From the NCBI RefSeq assembly GCF_003994415.1, contig NZ_CP034689.1, positions 2,170,001 through 2,234,000 of the forward strand: a DNA stretch of 64,000 nt, given 5' to 3'. The notes beneath the pieces were generated by a model that worked only from the letters and a program-made list of their open reading frames with translations, was not told the DNA's origin and searched no databases. Source of the stretch: Achromobacter spanius (GTDB lineage: Bacteria > Pseudomonadota > Gammaproteobacteria > Burkholderiales > Burkholderiaceae_B). Of this stretch, positions 9,816 through 19,520 are shown in pieces (position 1 is the stretch's first letter; each line of letters begins with the position of its first letter). Both the position numbers and the translations under genes were made by a program.

Positions 9816-11168
9816 GTGTCTTTCAAGCCTGTCGTTGCCCTGGTCGGTCGCCCCAATGTGGGGAAGTCGACCCTTTTCAATCGCCTGACGCGATCTCGCG
9901 CCGCGTTGGTGGCCGATTTTTCCGGCCTGACCCGCGATCGCCATTATGGCGAGGGCAGGGTAGGCGAGATCCCGTTCATCGCGATCGATACCGGCGGTTT
10001 CGAACCGGTCGCCAAGGACGGTATCTTGCTGGAGATGGCGCGCCAGACCCGGCAGGCCATTGCCGAAGCTGACGTCGTGGTATTTCTCGTCGACGCGCGC
10101 GCCGGCTTGAATGCTCACGACCACGAGATCGCCCAACTGCTGCGCAAGTCTGGTCAGCAGCGCGTTCTGCTGGCGGTGAATAAGGCGGAAGGCATGGGCT
10201 TGGGCCCCGCCATTTCCGAATTCCACGAACTTGGCCTGGGCCAGCCCTATCCGATTTCGGCGGCGCACGGCGACGGCATCGTCGACCTGATCGAGCTCGC
10301 GCTGAAGGATCTGGCCGAGCCGCCAGCGGAAGACGAGCCGTTCGAAGACGGCGAGCATGATCATCGCATCAAGCTTGCCATCGTTGGCCGTCCCAACGTG
10401 GGCAAGTCGACGCTCATCAATACGCTGATGGGCGAAGAGCGCGTGATTGCGTTCGACCTGCCCGGCACGACGCGCGACGCCATCGAGATTGATTTCGACC
10501 GCGATGGCCGCCGCTACACGCTGATCGACACCGCCGGCCTGCGCAAGCGTGGCAAGGTGTTCGAAGCGGTCGAGAAGTTCTCCGTCATCAAGACGCTGCA
10601 GGCCATCGAGGCCAGCAACGTCGTGCTGCTGATGCTGGACGCGCACACCGAGATTTCCGAGCAGGATGCGCACATTGCGGGCTTTGTGCTGGAAACAGGC
10701 CGTGCCGTAGTGGTTGCCATCAATAAGTGGGACGGCCTGGACGGCGAGGAAAAGGAACGCATCGAACGCGAGTTCCAGCGCAAGCTGCGCTTCCTGTCGT
10801 TCGCGCGCATGCACACGATTTCGGCGTTGCGCGGGCAGGGCATCAAGCCGCTGCTGAAGTCCATCAACGCTGCGCATGCCGCAGCGTTCGCCAAGCTGTC
10901 CACCCCGAAGCTGACGCGCGAATTGCAGGCCGCCATCGAGCAGCAGCAGCCTCCGCGCAAGGGAATCTTCCGCCCCAAGATGCGTTACGCGCACCAAGGT
11001 GGTCAGAACCCGCCGTTGGTCGTCATTCACGGCAACGCGCTGGATGCCATTCCCGATTCGTATCGCCGCTATCTGGAAACGCGTTTCCGCAACGCGTTCG
11101 ATCTGGCTGGCACGCCGCTGCGCATCGAATTCAAGTCGTCGCACAACCCTTACGCGCAGGAAAGCTGA
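9816..11168 (+). CDS. der: Ribosome biogenesis GTPase Der (EngA)
   Basis: Tandem-domain GTPase needed for 50S subunit maturation. The protein has 450 residues. Two P-loops of identical type (GRPNVGKST) occur near residues 11-19 and about 190, followed by a KH-like C-terminal domain. The start is GTG. It follows bamB by 25 bp and precedes hisC by 3 bp. Confidence 0.96.
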   Translation: MSFKPVVALVGRPNVGKSTLFNRLTRSRAALVADFSGLTRDRHYGEGRVGEIPFIAIDTGGFEPVAKDGILLEMARQTRQAIAEADVVVFLVDARAGLNAHDHEIAQLLRKSGQQRVLLAVNKAEGMGLGPAISEFHELGLGQPYPISAAHGDGIVDLIELALKDLAEPPAEDEPFEDGEHDHRIKLAIVGRPNVGKSTLINTLMGEERVIAFDLPGTTRDAIEIDFDRDGRRYTLIDTAGLRKRGKVFEAVEKFSVIKTLQAIEASNVVLLMLDAHTEISEQDAHIAGFVLETGRAVVVAINKWDGLDGEEKERIEREFQRKLRFLSFARMHTISALRGQGIKPLLKSINAAHAAAFAKLSTPKLTRELQAAIEQQQPPRKGIFRPKMRYAHQGGQNPPLVVIHGNALDAIPDSYRRYLETRFRNAFDLAGTPLRIEFKSSHNPYAQES

Positions 11169-11171
11169 TCC

Positions 11172-12245
11172 ATGAGCCGTTTCTGGAGTCCCGTGGTCGG
11201 GACGCTCAGTCCGTATGTTCCGGGCGAGCAGCCCAAGCTTCAGAATCTGGTCAAGCTGAACACCAACGAGCATCCTTACGGGCCTTCGCCCAAGGTGCTC
11301 GAGGCCATCCGCGCGGCTACTGACGACACGCTAAAGCTTTATCCGGACCCTTCATCCGACCAGCTACGCCAAACCATTGCGGCCACCGTTGGCGTGCAGG
11401 CGAGCCAGGTCTTTGTCGGCAACGGTTCCGACGAGGTGCTTGCGCACGCTTTTCTTGCGCTGCTCAAGCACGACAAGCCGCTGCGTTTTCCGGATATCAC
11501 CTACAGCTTTTATCCCGTCTATTGCGGGCTGTACGGCATCCAGTACGAAACGGTGCCATTGGCGGCGGACTTTTCCATCAATGTTGATGACTACCTGCCG
11601 GGGGCGAACGGGCAGTCAGGCGCCATCATCTTCCCGAATCCCAATGCGCCCACCGGCCGAGCCCTGAGCCTGGCTGACATCGAGCGCATTGTGGCAGCCA
11701 ACCCCGATGCTGTCGTCGTGGTGGACGAAGCCTATGTGGACTTTGGCGGCGAATCCGCGGTGCCGCTGGTGGCTCGTTACGACAACCTGCTGGTGGTGCA
11801 GACGCTGTCCAAGTCGCGTTCGCTGGCTGGCCTGCGTGTGGGCTTCGCGGTGGGTAGCGCCGAGCTTATCGATGGGCTTGAGCGCGTAAAGAACAGTTTC
11901 AACTCCTACCCCATTGATCGCCTGGCGTCGGCCGGAGCAGTGGCGGCATTGGAGGATACAGAGTACTTTGAACGGACTCGCCAAGCCGTGATCGAAACCC
12001 GGTCGCGGATGACGGCGGGCCTGAACGCGTTGGGCTTTGAAGTGTTGCCGTCGGCTGCGAATTTCGTCTTCGCGCGGCATCCCTCGCAAGACGCTGCGGG
12101 CCTGGCCGCCGCCCTGCGCGAGCGCAGCATCATCGTGCGCCATTTCCGCCATGCGCGCATCGATCAGTTTCTTCGCATTACCGTCGGCACCAACGAGCAG
12201 GTAAACCTGCTTCTGAAAGCGCTTGCGGAGGTGCTGCATGCGTGA
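11172..12245 (+). CDS. hisC: Histidinol-phosphate aminotransferase
   Basis: PLP-dependent fold-type I transaminase of histidine synthesis. The 357-residue protein has the aminotransferase signature NPNAPTGR, the DEAYVDFGG aspartate region and the PLP lysine in TLSKSRSLAGLRVG (Lys214). It is outside a his operon, tucked between der and hfq. It could be a second hisC copy, which one window cannot settle. Confidence 0.92.
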   Translation: MSRFWSPVVGTLSPYVPGEQPKLQNLVKLNTNEHPYGPSPKVLEAIRAATDDTLKLYPDPSSDQLRQTIAATVGVQASQVFVGNGSDEVLAHAFLALLKHDKPLRFPDITYSFYPVYCGLYGIQYETVPLAADFSINVDDYLPGANGQSGAIIFPNPNAPTGRALSLADIERIVAANPDAVVVVDEAYVDFGGESAVPLVARYDNLLVVQTLSKSRSLAGLRVGFAVGSAELIDGLERVKNSFNSYPIDRLASAGAVAALEDTEYFERTRQAVIETRSRMTAGLNALGFEVLPSAANFVFARHPSQDAAGLAAALRERSIIVRHFRHARIDQFLRITVGTNEQVNLLLKALAEVLHA

Positions 12246-12402
12246 TTTTCAGAGCCTTCTCAGCTTGAAATCTCTGGTGTCACTTTGCTTCCTGGCCAAG
12301 TAGCACGGGCCGGGAAAACCCTGTAGAGTACATGCTTCGATGTGCTCCACCAGTACAAGAAAGCACGTCATCATTCAATAACAAACAAATGGAGCCTGGC
12401 CA

Positions 12403-12639
12403 ATGAGCAATAAAGGGCAAACTCTGCAAGATCCGTTCCTGAACACGTTGCGCAAGGATCATGTGCCCGTGTCGATCTACTTGGTGAACGGTATCAAGCT
12501 TCAAGGGCAAATCGAATCTTTTGATCAGTACGTGGTGTTGCTGCGCAATACGGTCACGCAAATGGTTTACAAGCATGCCATTTCCACCGTTGTTCCCGCG
12601 CGCGCCGTAAATTTCCAGGTGGAAGTCCCTGCTGAATAG
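12403..12639 (+). CDS. hfq: RNA chaperone Hfq
   Basis: Sm-like hexameric protein that binds A/U-rich RNA and pairs small RNAs with mRNAs. The 78-residue protein shows Sm1 (VSIYLVNGIKLQGQIESFD) and Sm2 (YKHAISTVVPAR) and a very short C-terminal tail, as in other Bordetella-type Hfq. It is separated from hisC by 157 bp and followed by a terminator, then hflX. Confidence 0.97.
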   Translation: MSNKGQTLQDPFLNTLRKDHVPVSIYLVNGIKLQGQIESFDQYVVLLRNTVTQMVYKHAISTVVPARAVNFQVEVPAE

Positions 12640-12663
12640 TCTCGCTCCAGCTTTACCTTTTTT

Positions 12664-12697
12664 TGCCCGCCAGACGGTTGACGTCGGCGGGCATTTT
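12664..12697 (+). terminator. Intrinsic terminator after hfq
   Basis: An 8-bp GC stem (TGCCCGCC / GGCGGGCA) with a 14-base loop and a following TTTT. It lies in the 84-bp gap between hfq and hflX, so hflX probably depends on read-through or its own promoter. Confidence 0.7.
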
Positions 12698-12723
12698 CGC
12701 TTTGGCTCCAATATGGTGCATGT

Positions 12724-13830
12724 ATGCGCGCTTTGATTATCAGCGTTGACCTGGGTGACCCGGACTTCGCTGCCCACGCCGAGGAATTCGCCATGCTGGC
12801 CAAGGGTGCTGGCGCGGAAGTCGTCGGCACGCTGACCGCTCGGCGCGACCGGCCCGACGCCAAGTTCTTCATCGGTTCCGGCAAGGCCGATGAAGCGGTC
12901 GGCATGGCGCAAGCCCTGTTGGCCGACATCGTTCTGTTTGACCAACCGTTGTCGCCCGCCCAGCAACGCAACCTTGAACGCGCTTTCAATCTGCGCGTGG
13001 TGGACCGCGTTGCCCTCATTCTGGATATTTTCGCGCTACGTGCCAAAAGCCATGAGGGCAAATTGCAGGTCGAGCTGGCACAGTTGCAGCATTTGGCCAC
13101 GCGCCTGACGCGCATGTGGAGTCACTTGGAGCGTCAGCGCGGCGGTATCGGGATGCGCGGCCCGGGTGAGTCGCAGCTTGAGATGGACCGCCGCATGATC
13201 GGTGCCAAGGTCAAGACGCTGCGCGAGCGCCTGGACCGGGTTGAACGCCAGCGTGTGACCCAGCGACGAGCGCGGGCGCGCGGCGGTGCTTTGTCGGTGT
13301 CTCTGGTGGGTTACACCAACGCCGGGAAGTCCACGCTGTTCAATGCGCTGACGCGTGCGGACAGCTACGCTGCCGACCAGCTTTTTGCGACACTCGATAC
13401 GACCACCCGCCGTATCTGGATCGAAGGCGCCGGCTCCGTCGTGGTGTCGGACACCGTAGGGTTCATACGCGATCTGCCGCACGGCCTGATCGCGGCGTTT
13501 CGCGCAACACTGGAAGAAACGGTGCACGCCGATCTACTGCTGCATGTGGTGGATGCCGCCAGTCCACAGCGCGATGAGCAGATTTTTGAAGTGAACAAGG
13601 TACTTGCTGAAATCGGCGCCTCCGCCATCCCGACCATTCTGGTATACAACAAGATTGACCGGGCTGGACTCGAACCCCGGGTGGAGCGCGATGCACATGG
13701 TACGATTGCGCGAGTATTTGTAAGCGCTACCGAGCGCGCCGGTTTGGATGCGTTGCGCGGGGCAATTGCGGAGACCGGACAGATTGTGGGAAACAATGCC
13801 GCGAATTATCAAACTCTTCAATCTGAATGA
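12724..13830 (+). CDS. hflX: Ribosome-rescue GTPase HflX
   Basis: GTPase that splits stalled or heat-damaged ribosomes. 368 residues: the N-terminal HflX domain (FFIGSGKADE), a helical linker (GPGESQLEMDRR), then a G domain with GYTNAGKST from Gly196 and the DTVGFIRDLP switch. Its last 35 bases overlap the start of hflK. Confidence 0.95.
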   Translation: MRALIISVDLGDPDFAAHAEEFAMLAKGAGAEVVGTLTARRDRPDAKFFIGSGKADEAVGMAQALLADIVLFDQPLSPAQQRNLERAFNLRVVDRVALILDIFALRAKSHEGKLQVELAQLQHLATRLTRMWSHLERQRGGIGMRGPGESQLEMDRRMIGAKVKTLRERLDRVERQRVTQRRARARGGALSVSLVGYTNAGKSTLFNALTRADSYAADQLFATLDTTTRRIWIEGAGSVVVSDTVGFIRDLPHGLIAAFRATLEETVHADLLLHVVDAASPQRDEQIFEVNKVLAEIGASAIPTILVYNKIDRAGLEPRVERDAHGTIARVFVSATERAGLDALRGAIAETGQIVGNNAANYQTLQSE

Positions 13831-15100
13831 CCCCGGTTGGGGTCGTGGGAACAACAATGGCTCCGAGCCGCCGCCGAAGCGGCCTCAAGGCAGTGGAGAC
13901 GGCCCACCTGACCTGGACGAAGTCTGGCGCGATTTCAACAATCGCATCGGCTCGCTGTTCGGTCGCAAGGGCGGTGGCGGTGGTAATAACCGCCCCAACA
14001 ATCGAGGCGGCATGACGCCGCCTTCGCCGCGTGGCGCGCGCATCGGCCTGGGCGTTATCGCCTTGGTTGCGGCGGGCATCTGGCTGGCCAGTGGCTTCTA
14101 CATCGTGCAAGAAGGCCAGGTCGCGGTTGTGACCCAGTTCGGCAAATACAAGAGCACGTCGCAAGCCGGTTTCCAGTGGCGTCTGCCGTATCCCATTCAA
14201 AGCCACGAAATCGTCAACGTGTCGCAATTGCGCACGTTCGAAGTCGGTTTCCGTGGCGGTTCGCGCAACAAGGTCCTGCCTGAAGCGCTGATGCTGACGA
14301 CGGACGAGAACATCGTCGACATGCAGTTCGTCGTGCAATACCGTCTGCGTGCCGATGGCGCGCCTGACTATCTGTTCGAAACGCGCGACCCGGACGAATC
14401 CGTCCGCCAAGCCTCTGAAACGGCTATGCGCGAAGTCGTGGGCAAACAGACGATGGACTTCGTTCTGTACGAAGGCCGTACCCAGGTGGCCACGCAAGTA
14501 CAGGAATTGATGCAACAGATCCTGGATCGCTACCAAAGTGGCGTGCAGGTCAGCACCGTGGCCATCCAGAACGTGCAGCCGCCCGAGCAGGTTCAAGCCG
14601 CCTTCGACGACGCCGTCAAGGCCGGTCAAGACCGCGAGCGTCAAATCAACGAAGGTCAGGCCTATGCCAACCAGGTTGTGCCGCTGGCCAGTGGCCAGGC
14701 GTCGCGCATGACTGAACAGGCTGAAGGCTACAAGGCCAAGGTTGTTGGCGATGCGCAGGGTAATACGTCCCGCTTCACCAGCATTCTGGGTGAATACGAA
14801 AAGGCCCCGCTGGTCATGCGCCAGCGCATGTACCTGGAAAGCATGCAGGACATCTTCACACGCGCCACCAAGGTCATGGTCGACACTAAGAGCAACAACA
14901 ACATGTTGTATTTGCCCTTGGACAAGATCATGAATCTGGCCGCTCAAGACGGTGGCAAGTCCGCCGTCGGCAACCCGGGTTCGCCCGCGTTGATCAGTCC
15001 GCCGGTTCAACCGCCGTTGCGTAGCAACGTGGTCCCGGTGCCCCAATCTTCCGGCAGCAGCAATAGCAACACGCTGCCTCGCGACCGCATGTCGCGCTAA
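13796..15100 (+). CDS. hflK: FtsH protease modulator HflK
   Basis: SPFH/band-7 membrane protein that forms the HflKC cage around FtsH. 434 residues: a Gly/Asn/Pro-rich cytoplasmic N-terminus, one membrane span at about 84-104, then the band-7 domain and long helices. The start MPRIIKLFNLNDPGWG is the family N-terminus and lies inside hflX, giving a 35-bp overlap. hflC follows after 18 bp with a good GGAGG site. Confidence 0.95.
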   Translation: MPRIIKLFNLNDPGWGRGNNNGSEPPPKRPQGSGDGPPDLDEVWRDFNNRIGSLFGRKGGGGGNNRPNNRGGMTPPSPRGARIGLGVIALVAAGIWLASGFYIVQEGQVAVVTQFGKYKSTSQAGFQWRLPYPIQSHEIVNVSQLRTFEVGFRGGSRNKVLPEALMLTTDENIVDMQFVVQYRLRADGAPDYLFETRDPDESVRQASETAMREVVGKQTMDFVLYEGRTQVATQVQELMQQILDRYQSGVQVSTVAIQNVQPPEQVQAAFDDAVKAGQDRERQINEGQAYANQVVPLASGQASRMTEQAEGYKAKVVGDAQGNTSRFTSILGEYEKAPLVMRQRMYLESMQDIFTRATKVMVDTKSNNNMLYLPLDKIMNLAAQDGGKSAVGNPGSPALISPPVQPPLRSNVVPVPQSSGSSNSNTLPRDRMSR

Positions 15101-15118
15101 CCCGGAGGAATTCTGATC

Positions 15119-16024
15119 ATGCAACGTCTCATGCCCATCCTGGTCGGCCTGCTTATCGTGCTGGCTGCCCTGTCGTCCTCAGTCTTCGTCGTGCGCGAGC
15201 GCGACTACGCCCTGGTGTTCTCGCTGGGTGAAGTGCGCAAGACCATCAATGAACCTGGCCTGTATTTCAAGGCTCCGCCCCCGTTTCAGAATGTCGTGAC
15301 GCTGGACAAGCGCATTCTGACTATCGAAACCAACGAAGCCGAACGCATCCAGACTTCTGAAAAGAAGAACCTGCTGATCGATTCCTACGTCAAATGGCGT
15401 ATTGCGGACCCCCGCCAATACTACGTTTCGACGGGCGGCAACGAGCGCGTCGCGCAAGAGCGCCTGCAAGCGCTGATCCGCGATGCCTTGAATGCTTCGG
15501 TGAACGTGCGCACGGTGCGCGATGTGGTCTCGACCGAACGCGACAAGATCATGGCCGAGATCCTTGCCAACGTGGCCAAGCGCGCCGAGCCCTTGGGCGT
15601 GCAGATCGTCGACGTGCGCTTGCGCCGCATTGAGTTCGCGCCGGAAATTTCGGAATCGGTCTACCGCCGCATGGAAGCGGAGCGTACGCGCGTCGCCAAC
15701 GAGCTGCGTTCCATCGGTGCCGCCGAAGGCGAAAAGATCCGCGCCGAAGCGGATCGTACGCGCGAAGAGGTCGTGGCCGAGGCTTATGCCAAGGCGCAGG
15801 GCATCATGGGTGAAGGCGACGCCGCCGCCGCCGCGATCTATGCGCAGGCCTATGGCAAGAACCCGCAGTTCTACACGTACTACAAGAGCCTGGAAGCCTA
15901 CCGCGCATCGTTCTCGAAGCCGGGCGACGTGCTGGTGGTTGACCCCAGCTCCAGTTTCTTCCAGTTCATGAAAGACCCCGCCGGCGAAGCATTGGCGCCG
16001 GTGACCGTGCCCCCAGCCAAGTAA
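15119..16024 (+). CDS. hflC: FtsH protease modulator HflC
   Basis: Partner of HflK, 301 residues, with an N-terminal membrane span at about 5-23, the band-7 domain (FVVRERDYALVFSLGEV) and an Ala/Glu-rich helical region. A strong terminator follows 24 bp after the stop, so this is the end of the hflX-hflK-hflC unit. Confidence 0.95.
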   Translation: MQRLMPILVGLLIVLAALSSSVFVVRERDYALVFSLGEVRKTINEPGLYFKAPPPFQNVVTLDKRILTIETNEAERIQTSEKKNLLIDSYVKWRIADPRQYYVSTGGNERVAQERLQALIRDALNASVNVRTVRDVVSTERDKIMAEILANVAKRAEPLGVQIVDVRLRRIEFAPEISESVYRRMEAERTRVANELRSIGAAEGEKIRAEADRTREEVVAEAYAKAQGIMGEGDAAAAAIYAQAYGKNPQFYTYYKSLEAYRASFSKPGDVLVVDPSSSFFQFMKDPAGEALAPVTVPPAK

Positions 16025-16048
16025 GTTGGCGACGCGCCTCGGTGCTGA

Positions 16049-16079
16049 AAGCCCCTTGGGTATCCAAGGGGCTTTTTCT
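16049..16079 (+). terminator. Intrinsic terminator after hflC
   Basis: Perfect 11-bp stem (AAGCCCCTTGG / CCAAGGGGCTT) with a four-base loop, ending in TTTTTCTT. Confidence 0.9.
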
Positions 16080-16203
16080 TGATTCCTGGCTATGGCGAAG
16101 GGCACCTAGAGGTATTAGAGGGACGGTTTGTGGGCCCCTGATCCCGGCTGGCGCTGTTCGCTGACTCATGTACAATACCGCGTAAGCTAGAAAACATTCC
16201 GCA

Positions 16204-16240
16204 GCGGCTGAGCGGGCTTACGCCCCCTCAGCCGCTTTTT
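16204..16240 (+). terminator. Second intrinsic terminator or attenuator before hisZ
   Basis: A 13-bp stem (GCGGCTGAG with inner GGGC, pairing to GCCC and CTCAGCCGC) with loop TTAC and a T5 tract. It ends 49 bp before hisZ. A TACAAT hexamer at 16171-16176 could be a -10, in which case a short transcript would start and stop ahead of hisZ. This could be an attenuator, a small RNA, or just a second terminator; no leader peptide is visible. Confidence 0.7.
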
Positions 16241-16289
16241 CGTTTGGGCGACGCCCACGCATCACTTGGCGTTATTCAGGTAAACATTC

Positions 16290-17447
16290 ATGGGTAACTG
16301 GTTGCTGCCCGAGAGCCTTGCCGACGTACTTCCGGCAGAGGCCCGGCGCATCGAGGAATTGCGCCGCGAACTTCTCGATCTGTATCGTACATACGGCTTC
16401 GAGCTCGTCGCGCCGCCCCTGGTCGAATACATCGATTCATTGCTGTCGGGCACCGGTAGCGATCTGAATCTGCGCACTTGCAAGCTGGTTGATCAGCTGA
16501 CGGGGCGCACTCTGGGTGTACGGGCCGACATGACTCCTCAGGTCACGCGCATTGACGCGCACTTGTTGAATCGCGCTGGCGTGACCCGCCTGTGCTATTG
16601 CGGCAACGTGCTGCACGCGCGTCCGGCTGATCTGCTGTCCAGCCGCGAGCTGTTGCAGATCGGCGCCGAGATCTACGGTCATGCGGGTTTTGAAGCCGAT
16701 CTGGAAATCATCCAGCTTGTGCTGGAAACCGTGGCGATTGCCGGGGTGCGCAACCCCCGTCTGGACTTGTGCCATCCGGGTGTGGTTCGCGCCATTGTCG
16801 AGTCGGACCCGGCGGCGGTAGAGTTGGCGGAAGACGTAATCCGCCTGCTGCGCGAGAAAGACGTGCCTGGTTTGAGTGAGTTGGCTGCGCGTGCGCCGGG
16901 CATGCGGGAAGAGACGCTAAAAGCGTTGACCCTGCTGCCGAATTTGTACGGCGGCCCGGAAGTGCTGAAGAACGCGCGCCGGGAATTGCCGTTGCTGCCC
17001 GGTGTGGCAAGCGCACTGGACGCGCTGCAAGCACTGGTGGACGCGATGCCGAATGTCGCTTTTGGCGTCGATCTGGCCGACGTGGGTGGTTATGGTTACC
17101 ACTCCGGCGTGAAGTTCGCGCTGTACGCGGAAGGCTGGCACGACGCACTGGTCAGCGGCGGCCGCTACGATGACGTCAGCCGTGCATTCGGCCGGGCTCG
17201 TCCGGCTACCGGTTTTAGTCTTGATTTACGCAAACTGGCGGCGGGTTTGCCGCCAGCGGAACGGGCGCGTGCGGTTCGTGCGCCCTGGGGGCAGGCCCCC
17301 GCCTTGACCGAGGCGGTGCGCCGTCTGCGCCGGTCAGGGGAAATTGTCGTTCAGGTATTGCCCGGTCACGAGCAGGATCAGGACGAATTCGTTTGCGATC
17401 GCGAGCTGGCGCTGCAAGATGGCGCCTGGACGGTCAGAACGCTGTGA
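16290..17447 (+). CDS. hisZ: ATP phosphoribosyltransferase regulatory subunit HisZ
   Basis: HisS paralogue without charging activity that joins short-form HisG to make the first enzyme of histidine synthesis allosterically controlled. 385 residues, starting MGNWLLPESLADVLP, with class II synthetase-like motifs (GVRADMTPQVTRID and GGRYDDVSRAFGR). It lies upstream of purA, the usual betaproteobacterial place. Confidence 0.93.
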   Translation: MGNWLLPESLADVLPAEARRIEELRRELLDLYRTYGFELVAPPLVEYIDSLLSGTGSDLNLRTCKLVDQLTGRTLGVRADMTPQVTRIDAHLLNRAGVTRLCYCGNVLHARPADLLSSRELLQIGAEIYGHAGFEADLEIIQLVLETVAIAGVRNPRLDLCHPGVVRAIVESDPAAVELAEDVIRLLREKDVPGLSELAARAPGMREETLKALTLLPNLYGGPEVLKNARRELPLLPGVASALDALQALVDAMPNVAFGVDLADVGGYGYHSGVKFALYAEGWHDALVSGGRYDDVSRAFGRARPATGFSLDLRKLAAGLPPAERARAVRAPWGQAPALTEAVRRLRRSGEIVVQVLPGHEQDQDEFVCDRELALQDGAWTVRTL

Positions 17448-17523
17448 CTAACTCCCTCTTGGAAACGAGAGGGCCGCGGGGAGATTTCCGGATTTCCCGA
17501 GAAACTCGATATTGATTCGTAAC

Positions 17524-18819
17524 ATGAGCAAGAACGTAGTCGTAATCGGCACCCAATGGGGTGACGAGGGCAAAGGCAAGATCGTCGATTGGTTGGCGGA
17601 ATCCGTCCAGGGCGTGGTCCGCTTTCAGGGTGGTCACAATGCCGGCCATACGCTGTGGATCAACGGCAAGAAGACGATTTTGCGCCTGATCCCGTCGGGC
17701 ATCATGCATCCTGGTGTCACCTGCTTCATCGGCAATGGTGTCGTGCTATCCCCGGAAGCCCTGCTCAAGGAAATCGAAGAGCTGGAAGCCGCCGGTCTGG
17801 ATGTGCGCTCGCGCCTGCAGATCTCTGAAATCTGCCCGCTGATCCTGCCCTATCACGTGGCCATCGACAAGGCGCGCGAGGCGCGCAAGGGCGAAGGCAA
17901 GATTGGCACGACCGGTCGCGGCATCGGCCCGGCTTACGAAGACAAGGTTGCTCGCCGCGCTTTGCGCGTGCAGGATTTGTTCAACCCATCTCTGTTTGAC
18001 GAGAAGCTGGCCGAAGTGCTGGATTACCACAACTTCGTGCTGACCAAGTACCTGGGTGCCGAAGCGGTTTCCGCCAACGAGGTGCGCGATCAGGCCATGG
18101 CGCTGGCTCCGGCCATCGCCCCGATGGTCAAGGATGTGTCCAGCAATCTGTACGCAATGCAGCAGGAAGGCAAGCGCATCCTGTTTGAAGGCGCGCAGGG
18201 CGCGTTGCTTGACGTCGACCACGGTACGTACCCGTTCGTCACCAGCAGCAATTGCGTGGCTGGCGCCGCGTCCGCAGGTGCTGGCGTCGGCCCGCAGCAG
18301 TTGGATTACGTCTTGGGTATCACCAAGGCGTACACCACCCGCGTGGGTTCTGGCCCGTTCCCCACGGAATTGGTCGATGAGATCGGCACCCGCCTGGCCA
18401 CCATCGGCAAGGAATTTGGTTCGGTCACGGGGCGTCCGCGTCGTTGTGGCTGGTTTGATGGCGCCGCGCTGAAGCGTTCGGTTCGTCTGAATGGAATTTC
18501 CGGCCTGTGTATCACCAAGCTGGACGTGCTTGATGGTCTGGAAACGATTCAACTTGGCGTGGGCTATCGGGTGAACGGCGAATTCCGCGACGTGCTGCCT
18601 TATGGCGCGCACGCTGTTGCGCAAGCGCAACCGGTTCTGGAAGAACTGCCGGGTTGGTCGGAATCGACTGTCGGCATCACCGAGTACGACAAGCTGCCCG
18701 CGGCGGCCCGTCGTTACCTGGAACGTGTTGCGGAAGTCTGCGGTGTGCCGATCGACCTGGTGTCGACGGGACCTGACCGCAATGAAACCATTGTCCTGCG
18801 TCATCCCCTGAAGGGCTGA
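17524..18819 (+). CDS. purA: Adenylosuccinate synthetase
   Basis: GTP-dependent enzyme joining IMP and aspartate in AMP synthesis. 431 residues from MSKNVVVIGTQWGDEGKGK, which contains the nucleotide-binding loop (WGDEGKGK, 12-19); GHNAGHT and GTTGRGIGPAYEDK follow. A TTG at 17512 would add four residues and is less likely. Confidence 0.97.
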   Translation: MSKNVVVIGTQWGDEGKGKIVDWLAESVQGVVRFQGGHNAGHTLWINGKKTILRLIPSGIMHPGVTCFIGNGVVLSPEALLKEIEELEAAGLDVRSRLQISEICPLILPYHVAIDKAREARKGEGKIGTTGRGIGPAYEDKVARRALRVQDLFNPSLFDEKLAEVLDYHNFVLTKYLGAEAVSANEVRDQAMALAPAIAPMVKDVSSNLYAMQQEGKRILFEGAQGALLDVDHGTYPFVTSSNCVAGAASAGAGVGPQQLDYVLGITKAYTTRVGSGPFPTELVDEIGTRLATIGKEFGSVTGRPRRCGWFDGAALKRSVRLNGISGLCITKLDVLDGLETIQLGVGYRVNGEFRDVLPYGAHAVAQAQPVLEELPGWSESTVGITEYDKLPAAARRYLERVAEVCGVPIDLVSTGPDRNETIVLRHPLKG

Positions 18820-18835
18820 TCGGGTTATTATTCCA

Positions 18836-18873
18836 AAGGCCGCCGCCGGTCTCATACCGGCGGCGGCCTTTTC
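18836..18873 (+). terminator. Intrinsic terminator after purA
   Basis: A perfect 15-bp stem (AAGGCCGCCGCCGGT and its complement) around a CTCAT loop, followed by TTCG. It ends 27 bp before the next start codon, so the phosphoribosyltransferase gene may need its own promoter. Confidence 0.9.
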
Positions 18874-18900
18874 GTATCTTTAAGCAGGAGATGCTTACCT

Positions 18901-19443
18901 ATGAGCACGCCGACCAATGATGAAAGCCATCTGTGGGTGACGTGGGACGATTACAACCGGTTGATCGAGCGCCTGACCTTGCAGGTGCATCAGTCGGGAT
19001 GGAAGTTCGACAAGATTTTGTGTCTGGCGCGCGGCGGCATGCGCGTCGGCGATGTTATGTCCCGTATTTTTGACGTGCCGCTTGGCATTCTTGCTACCAG
19101 CAGCTATCGCGAAGCCGCCGGCACGAAGCAGGGCGATATGGATATCGCCCAGTTCATCACCATTACGCGCGGCACGCTGTCCGGCCGGGTGTTGCTGGTG
19201 GACGACATGGTTGATACGGGGAAAACCTTCAGCAAGGTCTATGACCATCTGAAAAGCCAATTCGCGGATATTACGGAGCTGCGCAGTGCCGTGCTGTGGT
19301 GGAAGGGGCATTCCCAAGCCACGCCTGACTATTACGTAGAAAAGCTGCCGACGAACCCCTGGATTCACCAGCCGTTCGAAGATTACGACAGCCTGCGTCC
19401 GCATCAGCTGGAAGCCTGGATCCGCAAGGGTCACACGAGCTGA
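18901..19443 (+). CDS. Phosphoribosyltransferase family protein (purine salvage type)
   Basis: Type I phosphoribosyltransferase fold. 180 residues with the PRPP-binding motif RVLLVDDMVDTGKTF at about 96-110 and the CLARGGMRVGD segment typical of xanthine/hypoxanthine PRTases. Location after purA suggests purine-base salvage, but the substrate cannot be read from sequence. The gap of 383 bp that follows leads to rpsU. Confidence 0.85.
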   Translation: MSTPTNDESHLWVTWDDYNRLIERLTLQVHQSGWKFDKILCLARGGMRVGDVMSRIFDVPLGILATSSYREAAGTKQGDMDIAQFITITRGTLSGRVLLVDDMVDTGKTFSKVYDHLKSQFADITELRSAVLWWKGHSQATPDYYVEKLPTNPWIHQPFEDYDSLRPHQLEAWIRKGHTS

Positions 19444-19520
19444 TCTGTAGTAAGGATCGGAATGTGGGGGGAGGTGTATGCGCCTGGTGTCCCCCTAGTA
19501 GTCAAAGCTGCGCTGACCAT

